This document shows positions 22,601-30,939 of a stretch of 64,000 nucleotides of DNA, one piece after another (positions within the stretch are counted from its first letter, which is position 1; every line of letters starts with the position of its first letter). The stretch lies in the NCBI GenBank assembly GCA_905221615.1, contig CAJNDT010005997.1:1-64000 (forward strand), given 5' to 3'. A model generated the notes under the pieces. The model had not been told where the DNA came from, did no database searches, and saw only the letters and a list, made by a program, of their open reading frames with translations. The DNA is from Symbiodinium sp. CCMP2592 (Eukaryota > Sar > Dinophyceae > Suessiales > Symbiodiniaceae). A program made the position numbers and the translations under genes.

Positions 22601-23817
22601 CCAGGAACTCAGCGAATCTGACCCAGAAGGCACAACGGAAGGAGGCAACTGCCAAGGAAAAGCGGGAGATGAAGAAACAGTTTGATGAAGCGAAAGCAGC
22701 AGAATATCAGAGCTGGCTAGACAATGATGTCTTTGAGCTCGTCGATACACGGAAACTCGGAAACATCCGAAATTATGTCACTGGTCGATGGGTCCTGACT
22801 CTAAAAAGAGACCAGGACGGAAACTTCCTTAAGTGCAAGGCCCGATGGGTCCTGAGAGGTTTCCAGGATCGACAGAAGGACATTCAGCAAACTGATAGTC
22901 CTGCTGCGAGTCTCCCAGGTTTCCGCTTAGCGATTCAACTAGCAGCTAACAAGCTGTGGAATCTGACACACATCGACCTAAAGACTGCTTTCCTGCAGGG
23001 TGAAGCCTATGATGAGTCGAGAGACATAATCTGTCAGATTCCTCCTGAAGCAGGTTATCCTTCCTACATTGCCGCGAGGATGAAGAAACCCGCTTATGGA
23101 CTTAACGATGCACCTCGAAGATGGTGGAACATCGTTGATAAGGCACTCCTGTCTTATGGCCTGGTGCCAACCCGTGCGGATCGCTGTACATATGTTTTGT
23201 ATGGTAAGAAGTCTGCACCAGCAGATGCTGAGCTCAAGAAGTCTCAGCCAAAGACCATGGAATCAGCGATTGACTATCTCCTAGATCCCATAGCAGGCAA
23301 CAATGCCAAGGGTAGACAGGTACATGGAGTAGTCTGTTTGCATGTAGATGACCGGTGCATGGCCGGTGATGACACCTTTCGTAAGGCCGTGATTGAATCG
23401 ATCAAAAAGGAATTTGCAGTAGGTTCTGAAGACACGAATGATATCATGTTTGTAGGACAAAGATTAGTCTGGAAGGATGCTACAGCATCAGTGCCAGCAC
23501 ATATCTCAGTAAATCAGAACCTAGCTGTTGAAGCTCTAGAAGAAATTGTTTTTGATAAGAAGCTCAACAATGAGCAACAATGCACCCCACAGCAGCACAC
23601 TGCTTATAGAAGTGTTTTAGGACAGATCAACTGGCTACAAAGCCGGACTCAAGCTCACATCTGTTATCGCTTCAGTCGGTGTGCGAGTAAGGCTGCCAAG
23701 CCTACTATCGGTGATATTCGAGAATTGAACAAGCTTGTTAGGATTTTGAAGTCTACTGAAGTAGAACTGCGTTTTTGGCCGCTGAAAAGGAAATCTCAGA
23801 ATCCTCGGTTACCCTGA
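16660..23817 (+). CDS. Gag-Pol polyprotein: protease, integrase, methyltransferase-like, RT
   Basis: A 2385-codon ORF; the ATG at 16660 is the first in frame after the primer site. Domains in order: Gag (about 1-330); a basic Lys/Gly-rich stretch (17896-17970) where a zinc knuckle would be expected, with no CCHC found; aspartic protease with D591-S-G; integrase zinc site (H938-H943 region with C973 and C976) and core triad D1003, D1063, E1096; a region of about 200 residues from 1335 resembling C5-cytosine methyltransferases (FLELYGGSPRMSH, SPDHSQWS at 1394-1401, ENP at 1438-1440) but without the catalytic PC; a Pro-rich linker; and Ty1/copia RT with D2106 (HIDLKTAFLQGE) and HVDD at 2228-2231. 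The frame closes at 23817, just before RNase H, which continues in the +1 frame from 23786. This is either a programmed shift or a one-base loss in GAAAAGG. Confidence 0.93.
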   Translation: MSSSHSEADGSSQSSGGYENEETSQGPATYVAQSYATADRMLASLGITPKIAPAYDGTTSWFEYEQLIDDWCDITTLDDTKRGPSLKTRLSGLAAGQKESLNRERLAAPDGVDYFKKKMRPFFVKGEQYVFLWRFLGLFKAWKGNQDFVTWIAKFEIVLQRVKNSWMDLLPEIALEDAHPDFMQAVQADQTFLRLQDATEKDTYAARFFETWNKERLDNHRRAFPLNDNLLALLFLVQSDLNEMQRERLVTALTNQVHRIETYTYPVVRQTMFDQFSTTRTGLQDPNIRHSSHKKDRHGRRDQRRKRGGRNFLILDQGEYDGVDGFWLQDEDTLEEGFLAAEDEEAVFWTVDDHEAIVARRFKKGRRPRMRPGSPGRAKGGKRKGRGRFRSYRGKGRANQAENDPTDSSYFGKGKGKEKGKGGKGKGKGKDKGDKGSSFNGTKAKGKGKDTAKSASLQGDQTGSPQAYESSTAPSWDSWYENSYYTDSSWNYAAYDDQTSYTYYASQASRRKTRRKKRRNQAGSSGRGTDPSAHQEPVFNSSVSYVPQVSEPSEGQGVETATAVFPLQHTVLSALTERINLDKSPTFVILDSGCTRAMGSRYAVNRLIKAVKQHAPGMIDFTFSPSNTQFSFADSETALIKERVTLWFNTTPRRDTTIEVLDQGRVPILFSIEQMRNLRMTLECSPTADLATCEAFGLYKTPLPISTNNHLVLDLLGFTSTRNYLPKSGTSFSATETALGAKKPYTRIPEGRCPACAGQKRAHTYLKGCDKAPEGAADPPPKRISGKKKPLPSDPAESSAKKLDPPEPSGDAPELSGPSEPSSGSRDKPAESSAPHEPPEEERLEVPPAKIKTPKGLKNLLKKSRKYAVKSPVEEKSKVPGADDGTEVRPLESREYPAPGTDSPTGEEIVAEPSPSLPIALRRIHEKLKDPVELYKLHLKHRHMSTDQFTRRTKALQIPKEIYELYDQLVKKCSACQEHVRAPSRAKISGLRSETFGDLTFVDHGELPIPGKDSRLVFLILYDVATNLLTAEVVQDKEEHTTMSIMNDYFEKFQINPKVVVGDQAFMTPKMEAYYNRQNIKPVATGPGTPWPNRAEAAVRLLKHQIKLILQILKDGDPQYNGITMKYGNFVRQACLARNSSITYGGVTPLEMAFGRRPRDVITPENADPNQLTGNPTDTEITARAIKELANRAYQEARQSDDLRRDLAARLSMTQGPFSLGDKVFYWSEDKSKIGSTGSKHGSWLKGKVISELGGSMVGVDLGTRIVRVNISKLRKNYDITSDVEIPLAPDEETLTSEGSDHASCMVTFDASRQSTDLTVPHQECHWQVTSTGKIDFLELYGGSPRMSHKAALSGLRVGQPVDLRSGLDLEQPQGRSNLLRIIKEQEPTIIVMSPDHSQWSSWYSQWKKGSAKRLSVLKFCESVADHQLKLGRYFVLENPYYSRLWSSPEAKRLFSNHKISYEVCNLQAYGMKDPTGYYESKSSIFMHNLPPQVLIPLQRHSAKTKSPTSPPGDEKGIQGYGLKTKLAQVYPYEFCETFASCLARFLKRDAYASHLSLVTDILEYSGDECLQGLSELLDQEYSLLTTNPLKDSKLLQDPKIRSLVARVNSLSSKTELPLHHSKPSPSLDALVSDITRLRSRLLPGSGFEQCTLYTGTFGTVKALTSVTDGVLVFWNKKKPNSTMTCCLPHQVSWNKVHPSTFSGVLFQMTGGKTSPSVRTPPDVIMSDEEVSPSDPSEPMSTNRSRITSDDVSMPEPDQPMPPATPPSRPPPPIPPPRLPAVSSDEPVAPARAKPRVHPPPRVPSPRRLGGDVSPRSSSERKFSPHKQKSPSQVPTPKPKPKAHPQGPILPLQQDEEDTEEELVPDYPGQPSAPPHTSGSPEPESDAESENTRYYSDEEGDLVVDEKDWVLLTEEQKLCSNTGSFSMPRYMHAGPVDIREVTSRVRSDRTRYKPTKRFRSDIREEYDLLTEEDKALSLSSPRNSANLTQKAQRKEATAKEKREMKKQFDEAKAAEYQSWLDNDVFELVDTRKLGNIRNYVTGRWVLTLKRDQDGNFLKCKARWVLRGFQDRQKDIQQTDSPAASLPGFRLAIQLAANKLWNLTHIDLKTAFLQGEAYDESRDIICQIPPEAGYPSYIAARMKKPAYGLNDAPRRWWNIVDKALLSYGLVPTRADRCTYVLYGKKSAPADAELKKSQPKTMESAIDYLLDPIAGNNAKGRQVHGVVCLHVDDRCMAGDDTFRKAVIESIKKEFAVGSEDTNDIMFVGQRLVWKDATASVPAHISVNQNLAVEALEEIVFDKKLNNEQQCTPQQHTAYRSVLGQINWLQSRTQAHICYRFSRCASKAAKPTIGDIRELNKLVRILKSTEVELRFWPLKRKSQNPRLP

Positions 23818-24529
23818 TGCTTCCTACAGGAACAATGATGACAAATCATCTCAGAGAGCACAGGTTATTTTCCTTGCTGAAGATCGAAATCCAAAGCTAA
23901 AGGGAATGAAACAATCAGCAGCAGCTGCTTCTTCCAAGAAGAACGATTTCTCTGAATCCTCTATTAAGGAAACATCCTCGAGAGGTAGCCTGGTGGATTA
24001 TGAGTCTCACAAGATTACGACAACCACCATGTCCACAACAGTGGCAGAGCTTAACGCACTGATGCGTTGCTTTGGTACCTGCCTGTTCCTCAAAGGACTT
24101 TGGGCAGATCTCTCATCAGAGACCGTACCTATACATATCAGAACGGATGCGAACAATCTTGTGACAACAGCAGGCACGACACACCTTCCAGAGCAGAAGG
24201 AAACTCACCATCTTATACAGATGCTTCGTAAGGAATCCAACTCTGGATCTTTAGATGACTTAGCTCATGTAAGCTCGAAGTACTGCCTAGCTGATGCATT
24301 AACAAAGCATTCGGCGCAACCTGATGAGCTTATCAAGGCTCTGGAAACAGGAAACTTACCAGAAACAGACATTCATCCACCCTTCCGTGAACTTCTTCAA
24401 CATAAAGCTTTCACTGTTCGGTGGATCATAGACAACCTTAAGAATGCCGCTACAGCGGTAGCCTTCCTCGGAATTGATGTCTCAACAGAGATTTACCGAT
24501 TATTTTACTGCCAAGGAACATGGTGGTAG
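23786..24529 (+). CDS. RNase H domain of copia Pol (+1 frame)
   Basis: It continues Pol one frame over, overlapping the end of the main frame by about 30 bases. Copia RNase H residues are present in order: Asp in GYPDASYRNN, Glu in TTVAELNAL, Asp in IRTDANNLV, and Asp in CLADALTKHS. It would degrade the RNA strand during reverse transcription. There is no ATG at the start of this frame, so it is a continuation of Gag-Pol, not a separate gene. A single missing base in the A/G run near 23785-23790 would explain the break; the near-identical LTRs make old decay unlikely, so a sequencing error or a very recent mutation is plausible. Confidence 0.85.
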   Translation, partial: KGNLRILGYPDASYRNNDDKSSQRAQVIFLAEDRNPKLKGMKQSAAAASSKKNDFSESSIKETSSRGSLVDYESHKITTTTMSTTVAELNALMRCFGTCLFLKGLWADLSSETVPIHIRTDANNLVTTAGTTHLPEQKETHHLIQMLRKESNSGSLDDLAHVSSKYCLADALTKHSAQPDELIKALETGNLPETDIHPPFRELLQHKAFTVRWIIDNLKNAATAVAFLGIDVSTEIYRLFYCQGTWW

Positions 24530-24711
24530 TCTTGTTTGCTGGTAGCACAACCATGTGCTGGATTTTCTATTTAGACTGTTTTTTGTCTAAAAGGAAATTT
24601 GTGTCTGCAGGCTGCGTTTTCATCAAGATCGGACATGTTCATGAGAACCATATGTTCTGTATCATCCGCAGCCGCTTTCAGCCTCGAGCCTCACAGCAAT
24701 CAGCCTTTTGA
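24520..24711 (+). CDS. Small hydrophobic ORF after pol (doubtful)
   Basis: A 63-codon ATG-initiated ORF overlaps the end of the RNase H frame by 10 bases. It begins MVVVLFAGSTTMCWIFYLDC, a plausible membrane segment. No homology was recognised. It may be chance; its only support is position and hydrophobicity. Confidence 0.15.
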   Translation: MVVVLFAGSTTMCWIFYLDCFLSKRKFVSAGCVFIKIGHVHENHMFCIIRSRFQPRASQQSAF

Positions 24712-24753
24712 GCTAACCAAGCATTCTTGATCCTGTTTGGTCATCGTGCCGTA

Positions 24754-27552
24754 ATGAGCACACGATCAAACTTCCGTAGCCGTGATGGACACGCCCTACC
24801 CAGGGCAGTACAGGCGTACCATGAGCGACATCCACACATGGATAGCTCGTACCCCGAGTCTCGTCGGGAAGCATCACGTCGACACACCGAACACGGTGGA
24901 CACCGATTTCACAAACGTGAGAAAAATAACGAGCCTCCATACATTTACATGGGTCACCAACAGGTGTTCAATCCGCGTCCAAGAGATCTTGCTGACTTGA
25001 TCTTACGATGTGGCCATGCGAGTCGAGCAAGGCTCACTCCAATCTCCAGACATGGAGTCAGGCTCTACGAAGGAGTCCTTCAAGGACCATGGGACAACAG
25101 TCCCCTTTTATACTGGGATAACAACGTGGGTAATCACGCTCGTGATCCACGCCAGTTTTGTACGATGCTTGCACATCACCTTCAGACAGGCCTCCCACAG
25201 GAGGTAAAACAATGTGGGAGTCTTGATGCATCTGGAGAATATGACTATTCCTCCTCAGTGCCAAGACTGGCAGAGGTAACAGGTCTCTCACCAGAGATGT
25301 GCTTCCACATTCTTTCCAAGACCAACAGAGTCGGAAGGTGGTTGGCACACTCAACAAGACACCTTCAGAACCAGCGCTCAGATCTCTTTTCTGGCCAACA
25401 CAATTATCTTCTGGACATGTCCAAGTTGGCCGATGCAGAGCTCGCACAGTATACACCACAAGAGATCGCGCTTGGTGTCCTCCTCAACACTAAGTCCAGG
25501 TTCGTGGTCACTATGGTTTATAACCAAGATGGCAAGGCCGAAACCACAGATGCCGCCGTTACCATCCCACCGGATGCAAATGTGCTGACCATGACCAAAC
25601 TTTTCCTCTCGGCAGTGGGAGGACACGGTTCACGACGAACTCTATCAAGAGTTGAAGAACCAGATCCTGAAGAAGAGAGGCCAAGGTCACACATGACCAT
25701 CTCAGACTTCATGGCAACGGTGAGCAATCCTGTGCAGTCCCATGCACAGCGTCTCTCCACTAACGCGCCAAGGCCCGTAGGCATGGAAGATTTTGTTCGA
25801 CAGAACAACCCTTGTTACATCATGCATGCCACGGACCTACAGGCATTATCCTCAATCCTGAGGCACGGTCTGGTACCATCAAACCTCCTGTCGCAGGTGG
25901 TTACCTCACCAGGTCTTCAAGCTCTCGTGAATGAAAACAGTCGTTCCAACAGGGACACTGTTCAGTTTTCAACGCTAAACCTGGCGAATCCTAATCCGAC
26001 TTTGCTACGTGCCAACAAGGCACTGCTTCTAGTATTCGACGCAAATAACGTAGTGAACGAAGTCACAAACATGTGGCAATCGCAAGCAGGGATGTTTGCT
26101 ACACCAGAGGTAGTGCATGCCCGTACTCTTAGCGCCGTATTTGCACCTTCTGAAACACTCTGGGTATCATCGCAATACGATGAGCTCAAGAGCATCGGAC
26201 CATGGTGGGCAGACCACTGCTCCGAACAGATGCCGTCAGCGACTTACGAGTCGAAGAAATGGTGCGCAACTTACGGCCAAGAGATCGAATCGACACTTCG
26301 TAAGGTGTCAAAGCGAAATCTGCCTCCAGAGCCTCCCAAGGCCAGATCTTCTCACAAGAAGTCTTTCTCTCTGCCAAATACAGAGGCTGACACAGCTCCA
26401 AACCTGGAGCAAACCGCTTCTGCAGGTGAGGTACCTCCGAAAACGGAGACTACTGCAAAGGAGATCCATCCGAGATCCAAGCTCGCCGGGCAGGCCGAGG
26501 CTGACAAGGATCCGGACAGTCTTATGGGACAGCTCTGGAACTCCGACGGCACCAGAAGCGCCACCGAAGTTCTTAAGATAACGACAGGTCACAAACCTCC
26601 AGAACCTGTTCAGGATACTTCTGCCAACGTAGTTCCTCCCAAGGAAGAATCTTCTGGAACAGAGACGGAACCTGAGGAACCAGATCCTAACCAGGATTGT
26701 GACGAAGAATCAGACGTTGAGTCGGCATCAAGCGAAAAGAGCGAAAAGAGCGAAAAGAGCGAAAAGAGCTCAAAATCTTCGTCATCCTCAGAACTCCGAG
26801 TTGATGTTAACCCGTCTCACAAGACGAACTCTGCACCTGCAGCGTCAGAGGAGAAGAAAGAATCTCCCACGGAAGAGATCACAGAGAAACTTGAGAAGGT
26901 CAAACTTGACCAACCAAAGCCTAAAACAGAATATGTTCAGAGTTCAGACGAAGAGCCAAGGAAACCAAAATCTCCTAAAAAGGAGAAGGAAAAATTCCTA
27001 GTTCTCTTCGATCCTGAAACAGCAACTTATTATCGAGTCAACAGAAGCAAGCTCAACCTCGAATACGAGGAGCCTGCTGATGAGGAAGACCTCGTAAGAG
27101 AACATGAGCGCATCAGCGCTCGAATTCGAGAAAATACCAAACACCGAATCTCGAAGTCACCGTCTAACCCGGCTATGCAACAGGAAATGCAAGAGAGAAT
27201 CTGGGTTAGTCGATGGAATCGAAAAATCCGAAGTCCACTCATGATCAAAGATTCTGATGCTCCTGACGAAGAGGAGTGGGACAGACCCAGAGAGTCGGCA
27301 TCTTCCTCCTCTGCACCTCCTAACAAGGAGAGATTTGTAGGAGTACGCAGGACAGCCATGAGCCTTAACCAAAGGATACGAATGTTGCCTCGACCAGACA
27401 ATCCTCTCTGCGATCTCTGCAAACAGCCTACAGGCTATTTTGCTATTCCTGTGGAACGATTGTATGTGCAGACTGTCGACTTACCCCACAGGGTAAACAA
27501 CGGATGTGCGAGTGCGTCTTGCCAATCGATTGCCTTGAGAGCTCCAAAGTGA
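24754..27552 (+). CDS. Copia accessory ORF, left copy: Tpt1/KptA-like domain
   Basis: The ATG at 24754 opens a 932-codon frame about 225 bases after pol. Residues near 80-115 (LILRCGHASR, then RHGVRLYEGVL) resemble the N-terminal winged helix of Tpt1/KptA RNA 2'-phosphotransferases. Residues 355-465 resemble their ADP-ribosyltransferase fold: YIMHATDLQALSSILRHGL, VQFS at 403-406, ALLLVFD, and QAGMFATPEVVHARTLSAVF. The helix Arg is kept, but the paired His appears to be Cys. A Ser/Glu/Lys-rich linker follows (SEK repeats, 26730-26770), then a cysteine-rich segment. The frame breaks at 27438-27441, where four T replace the five T of the right copy. The sequence then continues toward the gap in another frame (27504-28112). 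The assignment is by eye and needs profile searching. Confidence 0.6.
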   Translation: MSTRSNFRSRDGHALPRAVQAYHERHPHMDSSYPESRREASRRHTEHGGHRFHKREKNNEPPYIYMGHQQVFNPRPRDLADLILRCGHASRARLTPISRHGVRLYEGVLQGPWDNSPLLYWDNNVGNHARDPRQFCTMLAHHLQTGLPQEVKQCGSLDASGEYDYSSSVPRLAEVTGLSPEMCFHILSKTNRVGRWLAHSTRHLQNQRSDLFSGQHNYLLDMSKLADAELAQYTPQEIALGVLLNTKSRFVVTMVYNQDGKAETTDAAVTIPPDANVLTMTKLFLSAVGGHGSRRTLSRVEEPDPEEERPRSHMTISDFMATVSNPVQSHAQRLSTNAPRPVGMEDFVRQNNPCYIMHATDLQALSSILRHGLVPSNLLSQVVTSPGLQALVNENSRSNRDTVQFSTLNLANPNPTLLRANKALLLVFDANNVVNEVTNMWQSQAGMFATPEVVHARTLSAVFAPSETLWVSSQYDELKSIGPWWADHCSEQMPSATYESKKWCATYGQEIESTLRKVSKRNLPPEPPKARSSHKKSFSLPNTEADTAPNLEQTASAGEVPPKTETTAKEIHPRSKLAGQAEADKDPDSLMGQLWNSDGTRSATEVLKITTGHKPPEPVQDTSANVVPPKEESSGTETEPEEPDPNQDCDEESDVESASSEKSEKSEKSEKSSKSSSSSELRVDVNPSHKTNSAPAASEEKKESPTEEITEKLEKVKLDQPKPKTEYVQSSDEEPRKPKSPKKEKEKFLVLFDPETATYYRVNRSKLNLEYEEPADEEDLVREHERISARIRENTKHRISKSPSNPAMQQEMQERIWVSRWNRKIRSPLMIKDSDAPDEEEWDRPRESASSSSAPPNKERFVGVRRTAMSLNQRIRMLPRPDNPLCDLCKQPTGYFAIPVERLYVQTVDLPHRVNNGCASASCQSIALRAPK

Positions 27553-28567
27553 GAGCAGGAATGACCTCAGAAGAGCGTCAGTTTTTATACGAGGCCATCC
27601 TCACACATGAGGACGTAGATTTGGCAGTCCAGAAAATCAACATGTATTGCGACCACGCAAGAAGTCTGTTCGAAAAGGACCATCCAGGCGTTGATCCATG
27701 CAGCCTTGATGATATTAGGAACAATCCTCCGAATACGTATGACAGCTCCACAGAGGCTCCAACCCTGGAGGAATATAAGAGCATTAACAAGAGTCACATC
27801 AACATTAAGGACTCTAGAACAAGCCATCCGGCTTCCTTTCTCTCTCTTACTGGCTACGAAGACAAACTGGTGCTCGACGCACATTACGAGATAGTTCGCA
27901 ATAGGATGGCCGGTGTTAACGAGAAGAGAGAATACATTGAAGGCCCAAACCCAGACAGCGTATCGCTAAACCTAGTGGTATTCAACTGGGGAAATATGGA
28001 TCGAGCGCCGGTGCCCGCAGGGAATCCCAAAAAGAAGCTCAAACCGGAGAAGGGATTCGATTATTTATCACCATCTATTGATCATGGTGCTTCAACATTC
28101 AGCTTCATATGACCCTAGTACTCGAGGCAGGAGCACTTGGTCAGAGTATCGATAGCAAACATAGCGACAAACTGCCTACAGGGGGGGAATGCTAATCCAT
28201 TCTCCTCCCTAAGGAGTCTGTACGTGCCACCCTTCAAGTATATTGGAGTCAAGGGTGACCCAACAACAGACATCGCTCTCGTCCACCACTTTTACCGTCA
28301 TCGAACAATGAAGCCTAAGAATGGTGGTCCCAAGAAGCGACTGTGGGCATGCCACGGTGCGGTATGCCGCCTCACCTTTGGGTACCACAGTACCATACCA
28401 GAGTCAAAAGAATGGGTCCACCCATATTCTGGCCAAAGGATGACGAGAGACGAGTTCATGCAGATTATCGGATATGACCCACTCAAGGGCAAAAATCCTG
28501 ACAAGGATGGACCCAATGATGGCTCTTACCTCTCACCAGAGGCGTGCCTGACACTGTCGAACCTCGA
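26275..28567 (+). repeat. 2.3-kb duplicated segment, left of gap
   Basis: Nearly identical to 28668-30939. The left copy ends exactly at the N run, at the same point (ACCTCGA) where the right copy continues. Its last ~500 bases (28065-28240 especially) carry many small insertions and deletions relative to the right copy, as expected of a poorly polished contig end or a decayed paralogue. Confidence 0.93.
27504..28567 (+). pseudogene. Frameshifted continuation of the left accessory ORF
   Basis: This stretch translates to the same protein as 29890-30939 of the right copy, in a different frame from 24754-27552. It is open to 28112 and then broken by several small indels. It includes the first strand of the EEP-like domain (LNLVVFNWGNM). 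It is probably the same gene as the right-hand ORF, seen twice because of the gap. Confidence 0.7.
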
Positions 28568-28667
28568 NNNNNNNNNNNNNNNNNNNNNNNNNNNNNNNNN
28601 NNNNNNNNNNNNNNNNNNNNNNNNNNNNNNNNNNNNNNNNNNNNNNNNNNNNNNNNNNNNNNNNNNN
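28568..28667. other. Assembly gap of 100 N
   Basis: Exactly 100 N, the usual placeholder for a scaffold gap of unknown size. The flanks are overlapping copies of one sequence, so the gap may have negative true length. Confidence 0.98.
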
Positions 28668-30939
28668 GGCCAAGAGATCGAATCGACACTTCGCAAGATG
28701 TCAAGGCGAAATCTGCCTCCAGAGCCTCCCAAGGCTAGATCTTCTCACAAGAACTCTTTCTCTCTGCCAAATACAGAGGCTGACACAGCTCCAAACCTGG
28801 AGCAAACCGCTTCTGCAGGTGAGGTACCTCCGAAACGGAGACTACTGCAAAGGAGATCCATCCGAGATCCAAGCTCGCCCGGCAGGCCGAGGCAGACAAG
28901 GATCCGGACAGTCTTATGGGACAGCTCTGGAACTCCGACGGCACTAGAAGCGCCACTGAAGTTCTTAAGATAACTACAGGTCACAAACCTCCAGAACCTG
29001 TTCAGGATACTTCTGCCAACGCAGTTCCTCCCAAGGAAGAATCTTCTGGAACAGAGACGGAACCTGAGGAACCAGATCCTAACCAGGATTGTGACGAAGA
29101 ATCAGACGTTGAGTCGGCATCAAGCGAAAAGAGCGAAAAGAGCGAAAAGAGCTCAAAATCTTCGTCATCCTCAGAACTCCGAGTTGATGTTAATCCGTCT
29201 CACAAGACGAACTCTGCACCTGCAGCATCAGAGGAGAAGAAAGAATCCCCCACGAAAGAGATCACAGAGAAACTTGAGAAGGTCAAACTTGACCAACCAA
29301 AGCCTGAAACAGAATATGTTCAGAGTTCAGACGAAGAGCCAAGAAAACCAAAATCTCCTAAAAAGGAGAAGGAAACATTCCTAGTTCTCTTCGATCCTGA
29401 AACAGCAACCTATTATCGAGTCAACAGAAGCAAGCTCAACCTCGAATACGAGGAACCTGCTGATGAGGAAGATCTCGTAAGAGAACACGAGCGCATCAGC
29501 GCTCGGATTCGAGAAAATACCAAGCACCGAATCTCGAAGTCACCGTCTAACCCGGCTATGCAACAGGAAATGCAAGAGAGAATCTGGGTTAGTCGATGGA
29601 ATCGAAAAATCCGAAGTCCACTCATGATCAAGGATTCTGAGGCTCCTGACGAAGAGGAGTGGGACAGAACCAGAGAGTCGGCATCTTCCTCCTCTGCACC
29701 TCCTAACAAGGAGAGATTTGTAGGAGTACGCAGGACAGCCATGAGCCTTAACCAAAGGATACGAATGTTGCCTCGACCAGACAATCCTCTCTGCGATCTC
29801 TGCAAACAGCCTACAGGCTATTTTTGCTATTCCTGTGGCACGATTGTATGTGCAGATTGTCGACTTACCCCACAGGGTAAACAACGGATGTGCGAGTGCG
29901 TCTTGCCAATCGATTGCCTTGAGACCTCCAAAGTGAGAGCAGGAATGACCTCAGAAGAGCGTCAGTTTTTATACGAGGCCATCCTCACACATGAGGACGT
30001 AGATTTGGCAGTTCAGAAAATCAACATGTATTGCGACCACGCAAGAAGTCTGTTCGAAAAGGACCATCCAGGCGTTGATCCATGCAGCCTTGATGATATT
30101 AGGAACAATCCTCCGAATACGTATGACAGCTCCACAGAGGCTCCAACCCTGGAGGAATATAAGAACATTAACAAGAGTCACATCAATATCAGAGACTCTA
30201 GAACAAGCCACCCGGCTTCTTTTCTCTCTCTTACTGGCTACGAAGACAAACTGGTGCTCGACGCACATTACGAGATAGTTCGCAATAGGATTGCCGGTGT
30301 TAACGAGAAGAGAGAATACATTGAAGGCTCAAACCCAGACAGCGTATCGCTAAACCTAGTGGTATTCAACTGGGGAAATATGGATCGAGCGCCGGTGCCC
30401 GCAGGGAATCCCAAAAAGAAGCTCAAACCTGAGAAGGGATTCGATTATCACCCTCTTATTGACATGTTCTTCAACAATTCAGCTCATATTACCCTCGTAC
30501 TCGAGGCAGGAGCACTTGCGTCAGAGTATTCGATCGCAACCATGCGACAACATGAATACAGGGGGATGCTAATCCATTCTCCTCCCAAGGAGCCTGAGGC
30601 ACCCTCGATGTATATTGGAGTCAAGGGTGACCCAACAACAGACATCGCTCTCGTCCACCCCTTTTACCGTCATCGAACAATGAAGCCTAAGAATGGTGGT
30701 CCCAAGAAGCGACTGTGGGCATGCCACGGTGCGGTATGCCGCCTCACCTTTGGGTACCACAGTACCATCCAGGAGGCCAAAGAATGGGTCCACCCATATT
30801 CTGGCCAAAGGATGACGAGAGACGAGTTCATGCAGATTATCGGATATGACCCACTCAAGGGCAAAAATCCTGACAAGGATGGACCCACTGATGGCTCTTA
30901 CCTCTCACCAAAGGCGTGCCTGACACTGTCGAACCTCGA
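28668..30939 (+). repeat. 2.3-kb duplicated segment, right of gap
   Basis: It begins immediately after the N run with GGCCAAGAGATCG, which is at 26275 in the left copy. It has three instead of four GAAAAGAGC units in the Ser/Glu/Lys linker, and three A (28833-28835) where the left copy has four. Confidence 0.93.

Noticed and set aside
24773-24781. TCCGTAGCC, identical to the first nine bases of the spliced leader
   Set aside because: It lies inside the accessory coding frame and the following bases diverge; nine bases are expected by chance at this scale.
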